Under the pieces are notes generated by a model that was not told where the DNA came from, searched no databases, and saw only the letters and a list, made by a program, of their open reading frames with translations. This document shows, piece by piece, positions 45,801 to 54,648 of a stretch of 62,622 bases of DNA (its first letter is position 1; every line of letters starts with the position of its first letter). The position numbers and the translations under genes were made by a program. This DNA comes from Nemertoderma westbladi (taxonomy: Eukaryota > Xenacoelomorpha > Nemertodermatida > Nemertodermatidae), in contig JAUCBJ010002107.1 in assembly GCA_032718475.1 (NCBI GenBank), forward strand, positions 1 to 62,622. The letters are read 5' to 3'.

Positions 45801-48800
45801 TAATCGGTATCACTTACGTATTCATCCTGAGCCCTCTTTATATGCCTAGCTTCCCGTTCGTTGTATTCAGCTTCCGAGCGCTCCAACTCAGCTTTCAATT
45901 GGTCCACCAAACTCTGCCTAACTTTACTCTCCTTATTAGCGAATGTGATACGATCTTGAACGTCGTCCAAACTGAAAGTTATTTAAAATAAAAACATTAG
46001 AAAGATAAAATATGTTAGTTAAAGGATGTTTTCAAAAATGGGTTAACACCATTTTTGGAAATAGTTTGAAAATTTAATTTTTTATTCGATTATGATGTGA
46101 AATTTAACGGAAATTTAAAATCTGAAAACGGCTTATGTGTTGTGTAGTGTACCATTTTAACTTTGTGTTTTGTCAATTTCATTATTAACTGGATGTTTTA
46201 TAATGAAGGCAACTCCGGAAATTAATACATTTTCAATTTTAACTCTTGTAACAATTTAATACCTCCTGCTATTTTACCCGTTTAAATTTTGTTGATGTTA
46301 AAGAATGATACCGGTCCCGAACCCGGAATTCCCGAAAAGTCCAGTCCCGTTTAAACACTAGTAGAGTAAACACTAGTAGAGTAAACACTAGTAGAGTAAA
46401 CACTAGTAGAGTAAACACAAGTAGAGTAAACACTAGTAGAGTAAACACAAGTAGAGTAAACACTAGTAGAGTAAACACAAGTAGAGTAAACACTAGTAGA
46501 GTAAACACAAGTAGAATAAACACTAGTAGAGTAAACACTAGTAGAGTAAACAAAAGTAGAGTAAACACTAGTAGAGTAAACACAAATAGAGTAAACACAA
46601 GTAGAGTAAACACAAGTAGAGTAAACACTAGTAGAGTAAACACAAGTAGAGTAAACACAAGTAGAGTAAACACAAGTAGAGTAAACACTAGTAGAGTAAA
46701 CACTAGTAGAGTAAACAAAAGTAGAGTAAACACTAGTAGAGTAAACACAAATAGAGTAAACACAAGTAGAGTAAACACAAGTAGAGTAAACAAAGTAGAG
46801 TAAACACAAGTAGAGTAAACACTAGTAGAGTAAACACTAGTAGAGTAAACACTAGTAGAGTAAACACAAGTAGAATAAACACTAGTAGAATAAACACTAG
46901 TAGAGTAAACAAAAGTAGAGTAAACACTAGTAGAGTAAACACAAATAGAGTAAACACAAGTAGAGTAAACACAAGTAGAGTAAACACTAGTAGAATAAAC
47001 AGTAGTAGAATAAACACTAGTAGAGTAAACAAAAGTAGAGTAAACACTAGTAGAGTAAACACAAATAGAGTAAACACAAGTAGAGTAAACACAAGTAGAG
47101 TAAACACTAGTAGAGTAAACACTAGTAGAGTAAACACAAGTAGAGTAAACACAAGTAGAGTAAACACTAGTAGAGTAAACACAAGTAGAGTAAACACTAG
47201 TAGAGTAAACACAAGTAGAGTAAACACTAGTAGAGTAAACACAAGTAGAGTAAACACTAGTAGAGTAAACACTAGTATAGTAAACACTAGTAGAGTAAAC
47301 ACAAGTAGAGTAAACACAAGTAGAGTAAACACTAGTAGAGTAAACACAAGTAGAGTAAACACTAGTATAGTAAACACTAGTAGAGTAAACACAAGTAGAG
47401 TAAACACTAGTAGAGTAAACACAAGTAGAATAAACACTAGTAGAGTAAACACAAGTAGAATAAACACTAGTAGAGTAAACACAAGTAGAGTAAACACAAG
47501 CAGAGTAAACACTAGTATAGTAAACACAAGTAGAGTAAACACTAGTAGAGTAAACACTAGTATAGTAAACACAAGTAGAGTAAACACTAGTAGAGTAAAC
47601 ACTAGTATAGTAAACACAAGTAGAGTAAACACTAGTATAGTAAACACAAGTAGAGTAAACACTAGTATAGTAAACACAAGTAGAGTAAACACTAGTAGAG
47701 TAAACACTAGTAGAGTAAACACTAGTATAGTAAACACAAGTAGAGTAAACACTAGTATAGTAAACACAAGTAGAGTAAACACAAGTAGAGTAAACACTAG
47801 TATAGTAAACACAAGTAGAGTAAACACTAGTAGAGTAAAGACTAGTATAGTAAACACTAGTATAGTAAACACTAGTATAGTAAACACTAGTATAGTAAAC
47901 ACTAGTATAGTAAACACAAGTAGAGTAAACACAAGTAGAGTAAACACTAGTATAGTAAACACAAGTAGAGTAAACACTAGTAGAGTAAACACTAGTATAG
48001 TAAACACTAGTATAGTAAACACTAGTATAGTAAACACTAGTATAGTAAACACTAGTATAGTAAACACTAGTATAATAAACACAAGTAGAGTAAACACAAG
48101 TATAGTAAACACTAGTATAGTAAACACTAGTATAGTAAACACAAGTAGAGTAAACACAAGTAGAGTAAACACTAGTATAGTAAACACAAGTAGAGTAAAC
48201 ACTAGTATAGTAAACACTAGTATAGTAAACACAAGTAGAGTAAACACTAGTATAGTAAACACAAGTAGAGTAAACACTAGTAGAGTAAACACAAGTAGAG
48301 TAAACACTAGTAGAGTAAACACTAGTATAGTAAACACTAGTATAGTAAACACTAGTATAGTAAACACTAGTATAGTAAACACTAGTATAGTAAACACAAG
48401 TAGAGTAAACACAAGTATAGTAAACACTAGTATAGTAAACACAAGTAGAGTAAACACTAGTAGAGTAAACACTAGTATAGTAAACACAAGTAGAGTAAAC
48501 ACAAGTAGAGTAAACACTAGTATAGTAAACACAAGTAGAGTAAACACTAGTAGAGTAAACACAAGTAGAGTAAACACTAGTAGAGTAAACACTAGTATAG
48601 TAAACACTAGTATAGTAAACACTAGTATAGTAAACACTAGTATAGTAAACACTAGTATAGTAAACACAAGTAGAGTAAACACAAGTATAGTAAACACTAG
48701 TATAGTAAACACAAGTAGAGTAAACACTAGTAGAGTAAACACTAGTATAGTAAACACAAGTAGAGTAAACACAAGTAGAGTAAACACTAGTAGAGTAAAC

Positions 48801-51800
48801 ACTAGTAGAGTAAACACAAGTAGAGTAAACACTAGTATAGTAAACACTAGTAGAGTAAACACAAGTAGAGTAAACACTAGTATAGTAAACACTAGTATAG
48901 TAAACACAAGTAGAGTAAACACTAGTAGAGTGAACACTAGTATAGTAAACACAAGTAGAGTAAACACAAGTAGAGTAAACACTAGTAGAGTAAACACTAG
49001 TAGAGTAAACACAAGTAGAGTAAACACTAGTATAGTAAACACTAGTAGAGTAAACACAAGTAGAGTAAACACTAGTAGAGTAAACACAAGTAGAATAAAC
49101 ACTAGTAGAGTAAACACAAGCAGAGTAAACACAAGCAGAGTAAACACTAGTATAGTAAACACAAGTAGAGTAAACACTAGTAGAGTAAACACTAGTATAG
49201 TAAACACAAGTAGAGTAAACACTAGTAGAGTAAACACTAGTATAGTAAACACAAGTAGAGTAAACACTAGTATAGTAAACACAAGTAGAGTAAACACTAG
49301 TAGAGTAAACACTAGTATAGTAAACACAAGTAGAGTAAACACTAGTAGAGTAAACACAAGTAGAGTAAACACAAGTAGAGTAAACACAAGTAGAGTAAAC
49401 ACTAGTAGAGTAAACACAAGTAGAATAAACACTAGTAGAGTAAACACAAGTAGAGTAAACACTAGTAGAGTAACCACAAGTAGAGTAAACACAAGTAGAG
49501 TAAACACCAGTAGAGTAAACACTAGTAGAGTAAACACTAGTAGAGTAAACACAAGTAGAATAAACACTAGTCTAGTAAACACTAGTAGAGTAAACACAAG
49601 TAGAGTAAACACTAGTAGAGTAAACACAAGTAGAGTAAACACTAGTAGAGTAAACACTAGTAGAGTAAACACAAGTAGAATAAACACTAGTAGAGTAAAC
49701 ACTAGTAGAGTAAACACTAGTAGAGTAAACACAAGTAGAGTAAACACTAGTAGAGTAAACACTAGTAGAGTAAACACAAGTAGAATAAACACTAGTAGAG
49801 TAAACACTAGCAGAGTAAACACTAGTAGAGTAAACACAAGTAGAGTAAACACTAGTAGAGTAAACACTAGTAGAGTAAACACAAGTAGAGTAAACACTAG
49901 TAGAGTAAACACAAGTAGAGTAAACACAAGTAGAGTAAACACTAGTAGAGTAAACACTAGTAGAGTAAACACTAGTAGAGTAAACACTAGTCGAGTAAAC
50001 ACAAGTAGAGTAAACACTAGTAGAGTAAACACAAGTAGAGTAAACACTACTAGAGTAAACACAAGTAGAGTAAACACTAGTAGAGTAAACACAAATAGAG
50101 TAAACACTAGTAGAGTAAACACAAGTAGAGTAAACACAAGTAGAGTAAACACTAGTAGAGTAAACACTAGTATAGTAAACACTAGTATAGTAAACACTAG
50201 TATAGTAAACACTAGTAGAGTAAACACTAGTAGAGTAAACACTAGTAGAGTAAACACTAGTAGAGTAAACACAAGTAGAGTAAACACTAGTAGAGTAAAC
50301 ACAAGTAGAGTAAACACTAGTAGAGTAAACACAAGTAGAGTAAACACTAGTAGAGTAAACACTAGTAGAGTAAACACTAGTAGAGTAAACACTAGTAGAG
50401 TAAACACTAGTATAGTAAACACTAGTAGAGTAAACACAAGTAGAGTAAACACTAGTAGAGTAAACACTAGTAGAGTAAACACAAGTAGAGTAAACACAAG
50501 TAGAGTAAACACTAGTAGAGTAAACACTAGTAGAGTAAACACTAGTATAGTAAACACTAGTAGAGTAAACACTAGTATAGTAAACACAAGTAGAGTAAAC
50601 ACAAGTAGAGTAAACACTAGTAGAGTAAACACTAGTAGAGTAAACACAAGTAGAGTAAACACTAGTAGAGTAAACACTAGTAGAGTAAACACAAGTAGAG
50701 TAAACACTAGTAGAGTAAACACTAGTAGAGTAAACACAAGTAGAGTAAACACTAGTAGAGTAAACACTAGTATAGTAAACACAAGTAGAGTAAACACTAG
50801 TAGAATAAACACTAGTAGAGTAAACACAAGTAGAGTAAACACAAGTAGAGTAAACACTAGTAGAGTAAACACTAGTAGAGTAAACACAAGTAGAGTAAAC
50901 ACTAGTAGAGTAAACACAAGTAGAGTAAACACTAGTAGAGTAAACACTAGTAAAGTAAACACTAGTATAGTAAACACTAGTAGAGTAAACACTAGTAGAG
51001 TAAACACTAGTAGAGTAAACACAAGTAGAGTAAACACAAGTAGAGTAAACACTAGTAGAGTAAACACTAGTATAGTAAACACTAGTATAGTAAACACTAG
51101 TAGAGTAAACACAAGTAGAGTAAACACTAGTAGAGTAAACACTAGTAGAGTAAACACAAGTAGAGTAAACACAAGTAGAGTAAACACTAGTAGAGTAAAC
51201 ACTAGTATAGTAAACACAAGTAGAGTAAACACTAGTAGAGTAAACACTAGTAGAGTAAACACTAGTATAGTAAACACTAGTAGAGTAAACACTAGTAGAG
51301 TAAACACTAGCAAAGTAAACACTAGTAGAGTAAACACTAGTAGAGTAAACACAAGTAGAGTAAACACTAGTAGAGTAAACACTAGTAGAGTAAACACAAG
51401 TAGAGTAAACACTAGTAGAGTAAACACTAGTAGAGTAAACACTAGAAACAAGTAATTCCTGCTTAGTTGTGTTGCGGTGGTTCGTTGTTTTGGCTCTTGT
51501 AGTCGTAATTAAGAATGAAGTATACTTTTCCGGAAATTTCCTTGAAAAAACAAATCTCCGGAAAACTCGCATCCCTAACAATCCAAATTAAAGCCGAAAC
51601 CAAGCACGTTGGACAAGCTGGGAGGCTTGATTCAGGACAGGCTTGGTTCACATAGTGCGCCATGTCTCCAAAAACGTATGAATAAGTAAATATTTAATGT
51701 AACAACTGTAACAATAGATTGCAATAACACCCCCCCCCCCCTTTTCAGATCAACTTCAACTCTGAGACATAAGTTATAGAGACACGAACCTCTGCTGTGT

Positions 51801-54648
51801 TTGCACTCGCATTGCTCCCTCCAGCCCCAACTGTTTTGTCATCTCCAATTCTCGACTCTTGTAATGGTCTGTTAGAACATCAAGTTTCAATAAAGTCTCT
51901 TTAAGTCTCGTCTCTAATTCCGCTTTATCTGACAGCAGTGTAGCTCTTTCGTCGCTCAATTGGTTAACATTACCTATAGAGTTAAGGAAATTCACATTAA
52001 AGTTAAATAATAATTAAAAAACATTAGAACATTTTCTTAAATGTGTTCCCCACAATGCTACTTACATTGAATACGTTCATTCTCTTCAATATGTTCCTGT
52101 ATATTGCACCGAAGTCTATCGTTCTCCGAATTGAGGACACGTACAGTGGCTTCAGCTTTAGCTGAGTTACAAAGCCGGCTAATCCTCTCAACTCTAGCCT
52201 AAAACAAATTAATCACGTTTAATAATAATGTCTATAATGCTAATATGTGATTAAACAACATTATCTAACACCAATAATAAAATAGTTAGTTTTATAAACT
52301 ATTGGCTGAAATAAACCAGAAACGTTCAACTTTTAATTCAAATTCGATAACAAATGTAACTGAGTTACACAGAAACACTGACTTCTTCAGAGGTATCCTC
52401 ATCGTCGTCGATAAGAGACTCGATTGTATTTTTGAGAGCTTCGATATCTTCAGAGAGAATCCGATTACGCTCCTCTTCGAATTGGAGTCTCTCAGTGGCC
52501 GAATCGAATTTAGCCTCAGTGTCTGACTGCGACGTCTGTAACAGTTCAATCTGATGGGTTTGGTTCCTAAGTAGACAAGGAAAAAAAGTAACGGTAAAGC
52601 ATATTACGCACAAAGTCTCACGACTAATATCAAGTGCAGTCCCACTGAACTATACTACCCAAAGGAAACGCCAGTACTCATTTAGCTACAATTTAAGGAT
52701 GCAAGGCAGAGATGCGCCTTAGGCTAGACCCTTTAATGAATTCGCGTCTAAACGAATACTGCCCTGGCCACCATGGGGGATCGAACCCACGACCTAAGAT
52801 GTGTCACATCACTACTAGGACGAACATAATATAACAACCTTTCGGTCGTGTTTCACTAACTTATTTACGTCTTCTAGTTGCGATGCCCGATCAGTTGCTG
52901 TCTCCTTGTCCTCCTCCAGTCTATCGTTATCCGATTGCAGCTCAGTGATTCGTTCCTCCAGCTCCCCCATGCGGGAATGCATGGAACCGCGTTCTTCCTC
53001 CCATTGGCTCATCCGGGATCCCGCGCTACTAAAGGCCAGTTTGAAGTTATCCAGTTCCCCCTCGACTTCCCTATTGGCTGACTCGAGATGCTTGAGACGG
53101 GTCTCCAGGTCTCGCTTCTCCGTGTAAAGATCGTTGGAGGACGCCTGGAAGTCCTCCAGATCAGCTTCTAGTCGGACAGCCTATAATAACATTATCAGTA
53201 AACCAACGATAAATAATATCAGGTTATTGCGTATGTCCTACTCAGGGACTCTATGCCCTTCAAGAAAACAACCTTAAATAACAGCACGATGGTATTTAAG
53301 ATCTGTTACTCTCTTCCCGCTGGCTAGAGATGGAATATTTCCACGAACGAGCTAAGCGAGTGAGTGAAAATAAAACGAGAACCTAAGTGAAATACGTGTG
53401 CTTTATTAAATCAATATATATCGTTTTATATTCAACTTTCGAAATCTTATTAAAAATCATGTAATAATATGAAATGAATCCAAATATATTATACCGCTAC
53501 CGTACGAGGAAAGTTACCGCTAACGACCTAGGAACGTGTGCTGTCTGCAGCCTACGCCTTTATTGATAAATTGTAAATTCAAACTATTGCCCGTGCGTTC
53601 GTCTCCGTGGACTGATTCATAATGCCTACAGGAGTAGGCAGCGACATAATGAATGACTTACAGTTAAGCCTACATAAGTTATGCTTAGAATACTGTTGTT
53701 ACTATATTTCAAGCAGTGATATATAGTATCCCATAACCTCGCATTGAATTTACTTTATTTCACGGCGTATTTCACGCGGACTTGAAAATCCATATATAAT
53801 ATAGAATTATTAAATAATACATTAAATAGTACATTGACTCTGATAATCGCTTTAACTAACATTCTCATTGGATCTTTCCAGTGAAACTTTCAACTTTTCT
53901 ATCTCCTTTGACTTCTTCTCTTTTTCTCTCATCAACTCGGCAATGAGGCCACGCAATCGTTCGCCCTCCCTCGGGCCAACACCCCACAACAACCAACGCA
54001 CGAACATCGCCCAGGTAACAATAACGACGCCCACAGAAACCCAAACAGTTCCCCAACCGCCAGGAATCTAAGTATTAATAAAGGTAGGTATTAATATTAG
54101 TGCCGACAAGATAAAATATCAATCCAAATGAGTAATTAATTAAAAAATAGTATTCAAATAGCTTCCAGAATCATTTCTAAATGACTATAGTAAATATACG
54201 GCTCTTTGGGTGCACATGACTGGTGGTGGAATATAAAGAAAGGTCAATACCATATCTAATAGATTGGCACTCAATACAAACCTTCATCACAAAAGGGTTA
54301 GCCACAGCAACATAAGGATTAGTATATGCGATTAAAGGCCGAACAACGAGTTTGTATGAATGCCGAGAAACTGTGGAGGAAAAAGCTGCTAATTGATCGA
54401 AGATCCAGTTGCTTCGATTCGAGGGAGACAAGTTGCCCTCATCTTCCTGTAATTAAGGTAAAAAACACAATGAAACAAACAGTATAAATTAGAAACTCAT
54501 TTTATTAGCAGTAATATTCACCCATATTATCCTGCTGAAGCAAATAGTGTAATTAGCTTTAATATTTACTTATCAACTAATAATAAATTAAACCTACCGA
54601 GTCTAAGCAGACAAGGTTGAAGGGATATGGTGGATTGGGCGATTCCAT
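33540..54648 (-). CDS. TANGO1/cTAGE5 (MIA3/MIA2)-like ER-exit-site protein, 10 coding exons
   Basis: Joined exons (minus): 54648-54598, 54446-54282, 54067-53861, 53180-52869, 52550-52383, 52198-52066, 51973-51790, 45971-45818, 34496-34120, 33852-33540. Total 2064 nt, 687 aa plus stop. Every junction is GT-AG and the phases match. Layout: 17-residue first exon, hydrophobic segment ([17 protein letters not shown]), transmembrane helix ([17 protein letters not shown]), coiled coil of about 350 residues, Pro-rich tail ([20 protein letters not shown]). [28 protein letters not shown]-like and [18 protein letters not shown] segments follow the order and spacing of the cTAGE5/TANGO1 second coiled coil. 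In that family the coiled coils recruit cTAGE5 and tethers, and the Pro-rich tail binds Sec23, to enlarge COPII carriers for procollagen. No signal peptide or SH3 domain is present, so it matches short TANGO1/cTAGE5. The exon 5 acceptor is the one uncertain boundary. Confidence 0.82.
34120..34496 (-). CDS. TANGO1-like exon 9 (coiled-coil end and Pro-rich start)
   Basis: Acceptor TTGATTTCAG|GTTGCACGC. The residues [20 protein letters not shown] continue the heptads of exon 8 across an 11.3-kb intron in the same register as the family's conserved coiled-coil end. A Pro/Gly-rich tail follows ([19 protein letters not shown]). The exon ends CCTTATAG|GTAAGC. Without splicing, the donor itself supplies a TAA stop, so intron retention would give a shorter tail. 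Confidence 0.8.
34545..37087. repeat. 63-bp minisatellite at the 3' end of intron 8
   Basis: About 40 copies of a 63-bp unit (core GGTGATCTTCCACAGTAAAC, then CTGTTTCCTAAAGGAATGCC). Higher-order blocks are visible: about 125 bp (35163/35288 and 35355/35481) and about 255 bp (36165/36420). The unit equals 21 codons and is open on minus ([16 protein letters not shown]). The minus frames here are repeat translations, broken by small indels. The array ends about 45 bp before the exon 9 acceptor. Confidence 0.96.
37088..37960. other. Intron 8 spacer, no gene seen
   Basis: AT-rich intronic DNA with a TAA/AAT microsatellite (37597-37620) and no supported frame. Confidence 0.55.
37961..38437. repeat. 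16-bp minisatellite
   Basis: About 29 copies of CTAGTTTAGTACTATC, with CTATAC and CTATAT variants recurring as a three-unit block at least three times. It lies inside intron 8 of the TANGO1-like gene. Confidence 0.96.
38438..39910. other. Intron 8 spacer with repeated TTCTAGAA sites
   Basis: AT-rich, no gene. GTTCTAGAACATT occurs near 38604, 38736 and 38984, with the variant GTTCTAGAATATT near 39022 and a further site near 40797. TTCTAGAA fits the inverted TTC/GAA arrangement of heat-shock elements, but in AT-rich repeats this may only mark diverged copies of one repeat. Confidence 0.5.
39911..40770 (-). pseudogene. Retroelement C-terminal fragment, two frames
   Basis: On minus the order is 40701-40291 ([40 protein letters not shown]), then a shift, then 40280-39918 ([56 protein letters not shown]). 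This cysteine-containing block followed by an FxPVAxET module is one I recognise as the C-terminal part of retroelement-encoded proteins widespread in cnidarians and molluscs. The clade is not assigned. The RT domain is absent and a frameshift near 40285 makes it inactive. Confidence 0.6.
40960..41045. repeat. Imperfect hairpin
   Basis: CAGCGTTACGGCCC and TTTATTTATGTA on the left face TACATAAATAAA and GTCTTTAACGCTG on the right, around a GAGCGAGCGCAGCGAGGG loop region. It is probably a repeat terminus. A related CGAACGAGCTAAGCGAG stretch lies at about 53340. Confidence 0.5.
41046..42227. other. Upstream of the kinase gene; no gene seen
   Basis: AT-rich. It includes tandem TACCGGTAC words near 41193-41212 and a TTGCAGCG/CGCTGCAA inverted pair at 41582-41618. 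The promoter of the kinase gene should lie here, but no core element can be named. Confidence 0.5.
42228..43217 (+). CDS. Cytoplasmic tyrosine-kinase-like protein, intronless, nested in TANGO1-like intron 8
   Basis: 329 aa. Residues 1-55 are basic and Ser/Arg-rich with no SH2 or SH3 domain. The kinase domain (about 61-329) is complete: glycine loop GQGSYSNV (68-75), VALK lysine (93), helix-C glutamate (114), catalytic [11 protein letters not shown] (192-202), DFG (212-214), a possible activation-loop tyrosine (225), VKWTAPEA (237-243), DAWSFGV (254-260). HRDxRAAN and VKWTAPEA are tyrosine-kinase signatures of the Src/Csk/Fer type rather than serine/threonine. By family knowledge it should be an active protein tyrosine kinase. 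With no membrane span or targeting domain, its substrates are unknown. It lies on the strand opposite the host gene, has its own polyA signal, and has no introns, so it may be a retrocopy. Confidence 0.87.
   Translation: MRKKNRGRQICNSISRSVSLNSVKSRSRSPRPRALSAEPTHPKLSNKPTKKIDNYINPSEIEVGEWVGQGSYSNVHRGYMKKGDSEKQSVALKIPKGYSLMGKKNMSAGDVLREANIMMGLDSVHILRCYGVTSSGVDELPRIILEYASNGTLLHYVMCGDGVSCVPSGLYPMLIGVAGALNYLQYQARVVHRDIRAANVLLDAHMEAKLGDFGLARKVDNEGVYRRGNDDEMLSVKWTAPEAFLHDICTFYSDAWSFGVLCYEVVVTRGMPLYHGIHFLRIMDKLEKGYRLPRKQCPKALYELIRQCWATDSRGRPSSKQVMEIMQRL
43254..43259 (+). terminator. Polyadenylation signal of the kinase gene
   Basis: A canonical AATAAA lies 37 nt after the kinase stop codon, on the kinase strand. 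It supports independent transcription of the nested gene. Confidence 0.6.
43366..43843. mobile_element. MITE, hAT-like ends, unexpanded copy
   Basis: It starts CTATAGGGATGTGAG and ends in the inverse, CTCCCATCCCTATAG. The TAGGGATG terminus suggests a hAT-like element. The outermost CTATAG is self-complementary, so it could be target duplication rather than TIR. Internally, TTTTCCGGAAATTT and TTTGTCAATTTCATTATTAA are shared with the copy at 46145-51572. Near 43682 it carries one copy of the motif GAGTAAACACTAG, which forms the 15-bp array in that other copy. No coding frame is present. Confidence 0.78.
43844..44114. other. Intron 8 spacer, no gene seen
   Basis: About 270 bp of unremarkable intronic DNA between the MITE and the 63-bp donor-bearing array. 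Confidence 0.5.
44115..45817 (-). repeat. 63-bp array carrying repeated exon-8 ends and splice donors
   Basis: About 21 units. On minus each full unit has 42 nt matching the last 14 codons of exon 8 ([14 protein letters not shown]), then GTAAGT and 15 nt of intron (GATACCGATTACAGA). About 19-20 units keep GTAAGT. One has CTTAAGT (near 45450) and one has lost the region (near 45665). Many units carry an extra 28-bp partial duplication (TATATGCCTAACTTCCCG...), which breaks the reading frame. 63 bp is 21 codons or three heptads, so uninterrupted units would extend the coiled coil in frame. The unit nearest exon 8 is the exon itself plus the true donor. Confidence 0.93.
45818..45971 (-). CDS. TANGO1-like exon 8 (source of the adjacent 63-bp array)
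   Basis: Acceptor ACTTTCAG|TTTGGAC, 154 nt, ending GATGAATAC|GTAAGT in phase 0. It encodes [33 protein letters not shown] and [14 protein letters not shown]. The last 42 nt plus the donor are repeated about 20 times in the intron immediately downstream. Confidence 0.83.
45972..46144. other. Start of TANGO1-like intron 7 (exon 8 side)
   Basis: Short AT-rich stretch holding the exon 8 acceptor with an AT/T-rich tract (TTTTAAATAACTTTCAG on minus). Confidence 0.6.
46145..51572. mobile_element. MITE copy swollen by a minisatellite
   Basis: The left part (46145-46290: TTTGTCAATTTCATTATTAA, CTCCTGCTATTTTACC) matches 43511-43645. The right part (51445-51572: GAAACAAGTAATTCCTGCTT, ACTTTTCCGGAAATTTCC, GAAAACTCGCATCCCTAA) matches 43690-43840. 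The two halves are contiguous in the other copy but are separated here by about 5.1 kb of 15-bp repeats. The left terminus of the element is missing. Confidence 0.82.
46354..51445. repeat. 5.1-kb 15-bp minisatellite in TANGO1-like intron 7
   Basis: About 340 copies of a 15-bp unit (GTAGAGTAAACACTA), with the main variants ACAAGTAGAG, ACTAGTATAG and ACAAATAGAG. Higher-order structure exists: a run near 48391 recurs at 48661, an offset of 270 bp (18 units). 15 is divisible by 3 and the unit is stop-free in several frames, which yields open frames of up to 1572 codons on minus and 841 on plus. These are simple repeat translations (VFTLL, VNTSR, VYSTS), not genes. Confidence 0.97.
51790..51973 (-). 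CDS. TANGO1-like exon 7 (coiled coil, family-diagnostic)
   Basis: Acceptor CTATAG|GTAATG, donor CAGAG|GTTCGT, 184 nt, phases consistent on both sides. [19 protein letters not shown] and [19 protein letters not shown] align by pattern with the cTAGE5 segment that runs from a DDR-type motif to a YQQKE-type motif. Intron 7, which follows, is 5.8 kb, most of it a 15-bp minisatellite. Confidence 0.82.
52066..52198 (-). CDS. TANGO1-like exon 6 (coiled coil)
   Basis: Acceptor TGTTTTAG|GCTAGAG, donor TTCAAT|GTAAGT, 133 nt. It starts in phase 0 and leaves one base that exon 7 completes. Encodes [18 protein letters not shown] and [18 protein letters not shown]. Confidence 0.8.
52383..52550 (-). CDS. 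TANGO1-like exon 5 (coiled coil)
   Basis: Phase 0 requires the acceptor CCATCAG|ATTGAA (52550). A stronger-looking acceptor with a better pyrimidine tract, CTTAG|GAACC (52566), would need two leading bases that exon 4 does not supply. A missed micro-exon or the alternative exon 4 end could resolve this. Donor GAAGAA|GTCAGT. Encodes heptads and an acidic end ([11 protein letters not shown]). Confidence 0.65.
52630..52835 (-). mobile_element. tRNA-derived SINE in TANGO1-like intron 4
   Basis: On minus it shows a B box in GGGTTCGATCCCCCATGG and an upstream region compatible with an A box. A tail with GCCTTGCATCCTTAAATTGT follows. The AATTTAAGGATGCAAGGCAG block (plus) recurs as ATTTAAGGATGCGAGGCAG near 55281, just before a LINE fragment, so it belongs to a dispersed repeat. 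Confidence 0.6.
52869..53180 (-). CDS. TANGO1-like exon 4 (coiled coil)
   Basis: Acceptor TTATAG|GCTGTCC, donor GAAGAC|GTAAAT, 104 codons, phase 0. Continuous heptads: [53 protein letters not shown]. An alternative donor 30 nt further (AAG|GTTGTT) would add ten codons in phase. Confidence 0.78.
53181..53860. other. TANGO1-like intron 3, no other gene seen
   Basis: About 680 bp of AT-rich intron. It contains an ACGAGCTAAGCGAGTGAG stretch resembling the hairpin loop at 41000. No frame is supported. Confidence 0.55.
53861..54067 (-). CDS. TANGO1-like exon 3 (transmembrane helix)
   Basis: Acceptor ATACTTAG|ATTCCT, donor AAT|GTTAGT, 69 codons, phase 0. It opens with IPGGWG, then a helix of about 24 hydrophobic residues rich in Val and Trp ending in RWLLWGV. 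A basic/acidic coiled coil follows ([18 protein letters not shown]). Confidence 0.8.
54282..54446 (-). CDS. TANGO1-like exon 2
   Basis: Acceptor ATTACAG|GAAGATG, donor ATGAAG|GTTTGT, 55 codons, phase 0 at both ends. It encodes an acidic start, [16 protein letters not shown] and the moderately hydrophobic stretch ending NPFVMK. That stretch could be the partial membrane hairpin known in TANGO1. Confidence 0.78.
54598..54648 (-). CDS. TANGO1-like exon 1
   Basis: ATG at 54648 gives [17 protein letters not shown], then the donor TCG|GTAGGT. 17 codons, phase 0. No upstream in-frame start is seen. The short polar N-terminus has no signal peptide. Confidence 0.7.

Noticed and set aside
46733-51455. 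Open frames of 1572 codons (minus) and 841 codons (plus) in the 15-bp array
   Set aside because: The unit length is a multiple of three and has no stop, so any frame stays open. The translations are pure five-residue repeats and the array lies inside an intron and a MITE.
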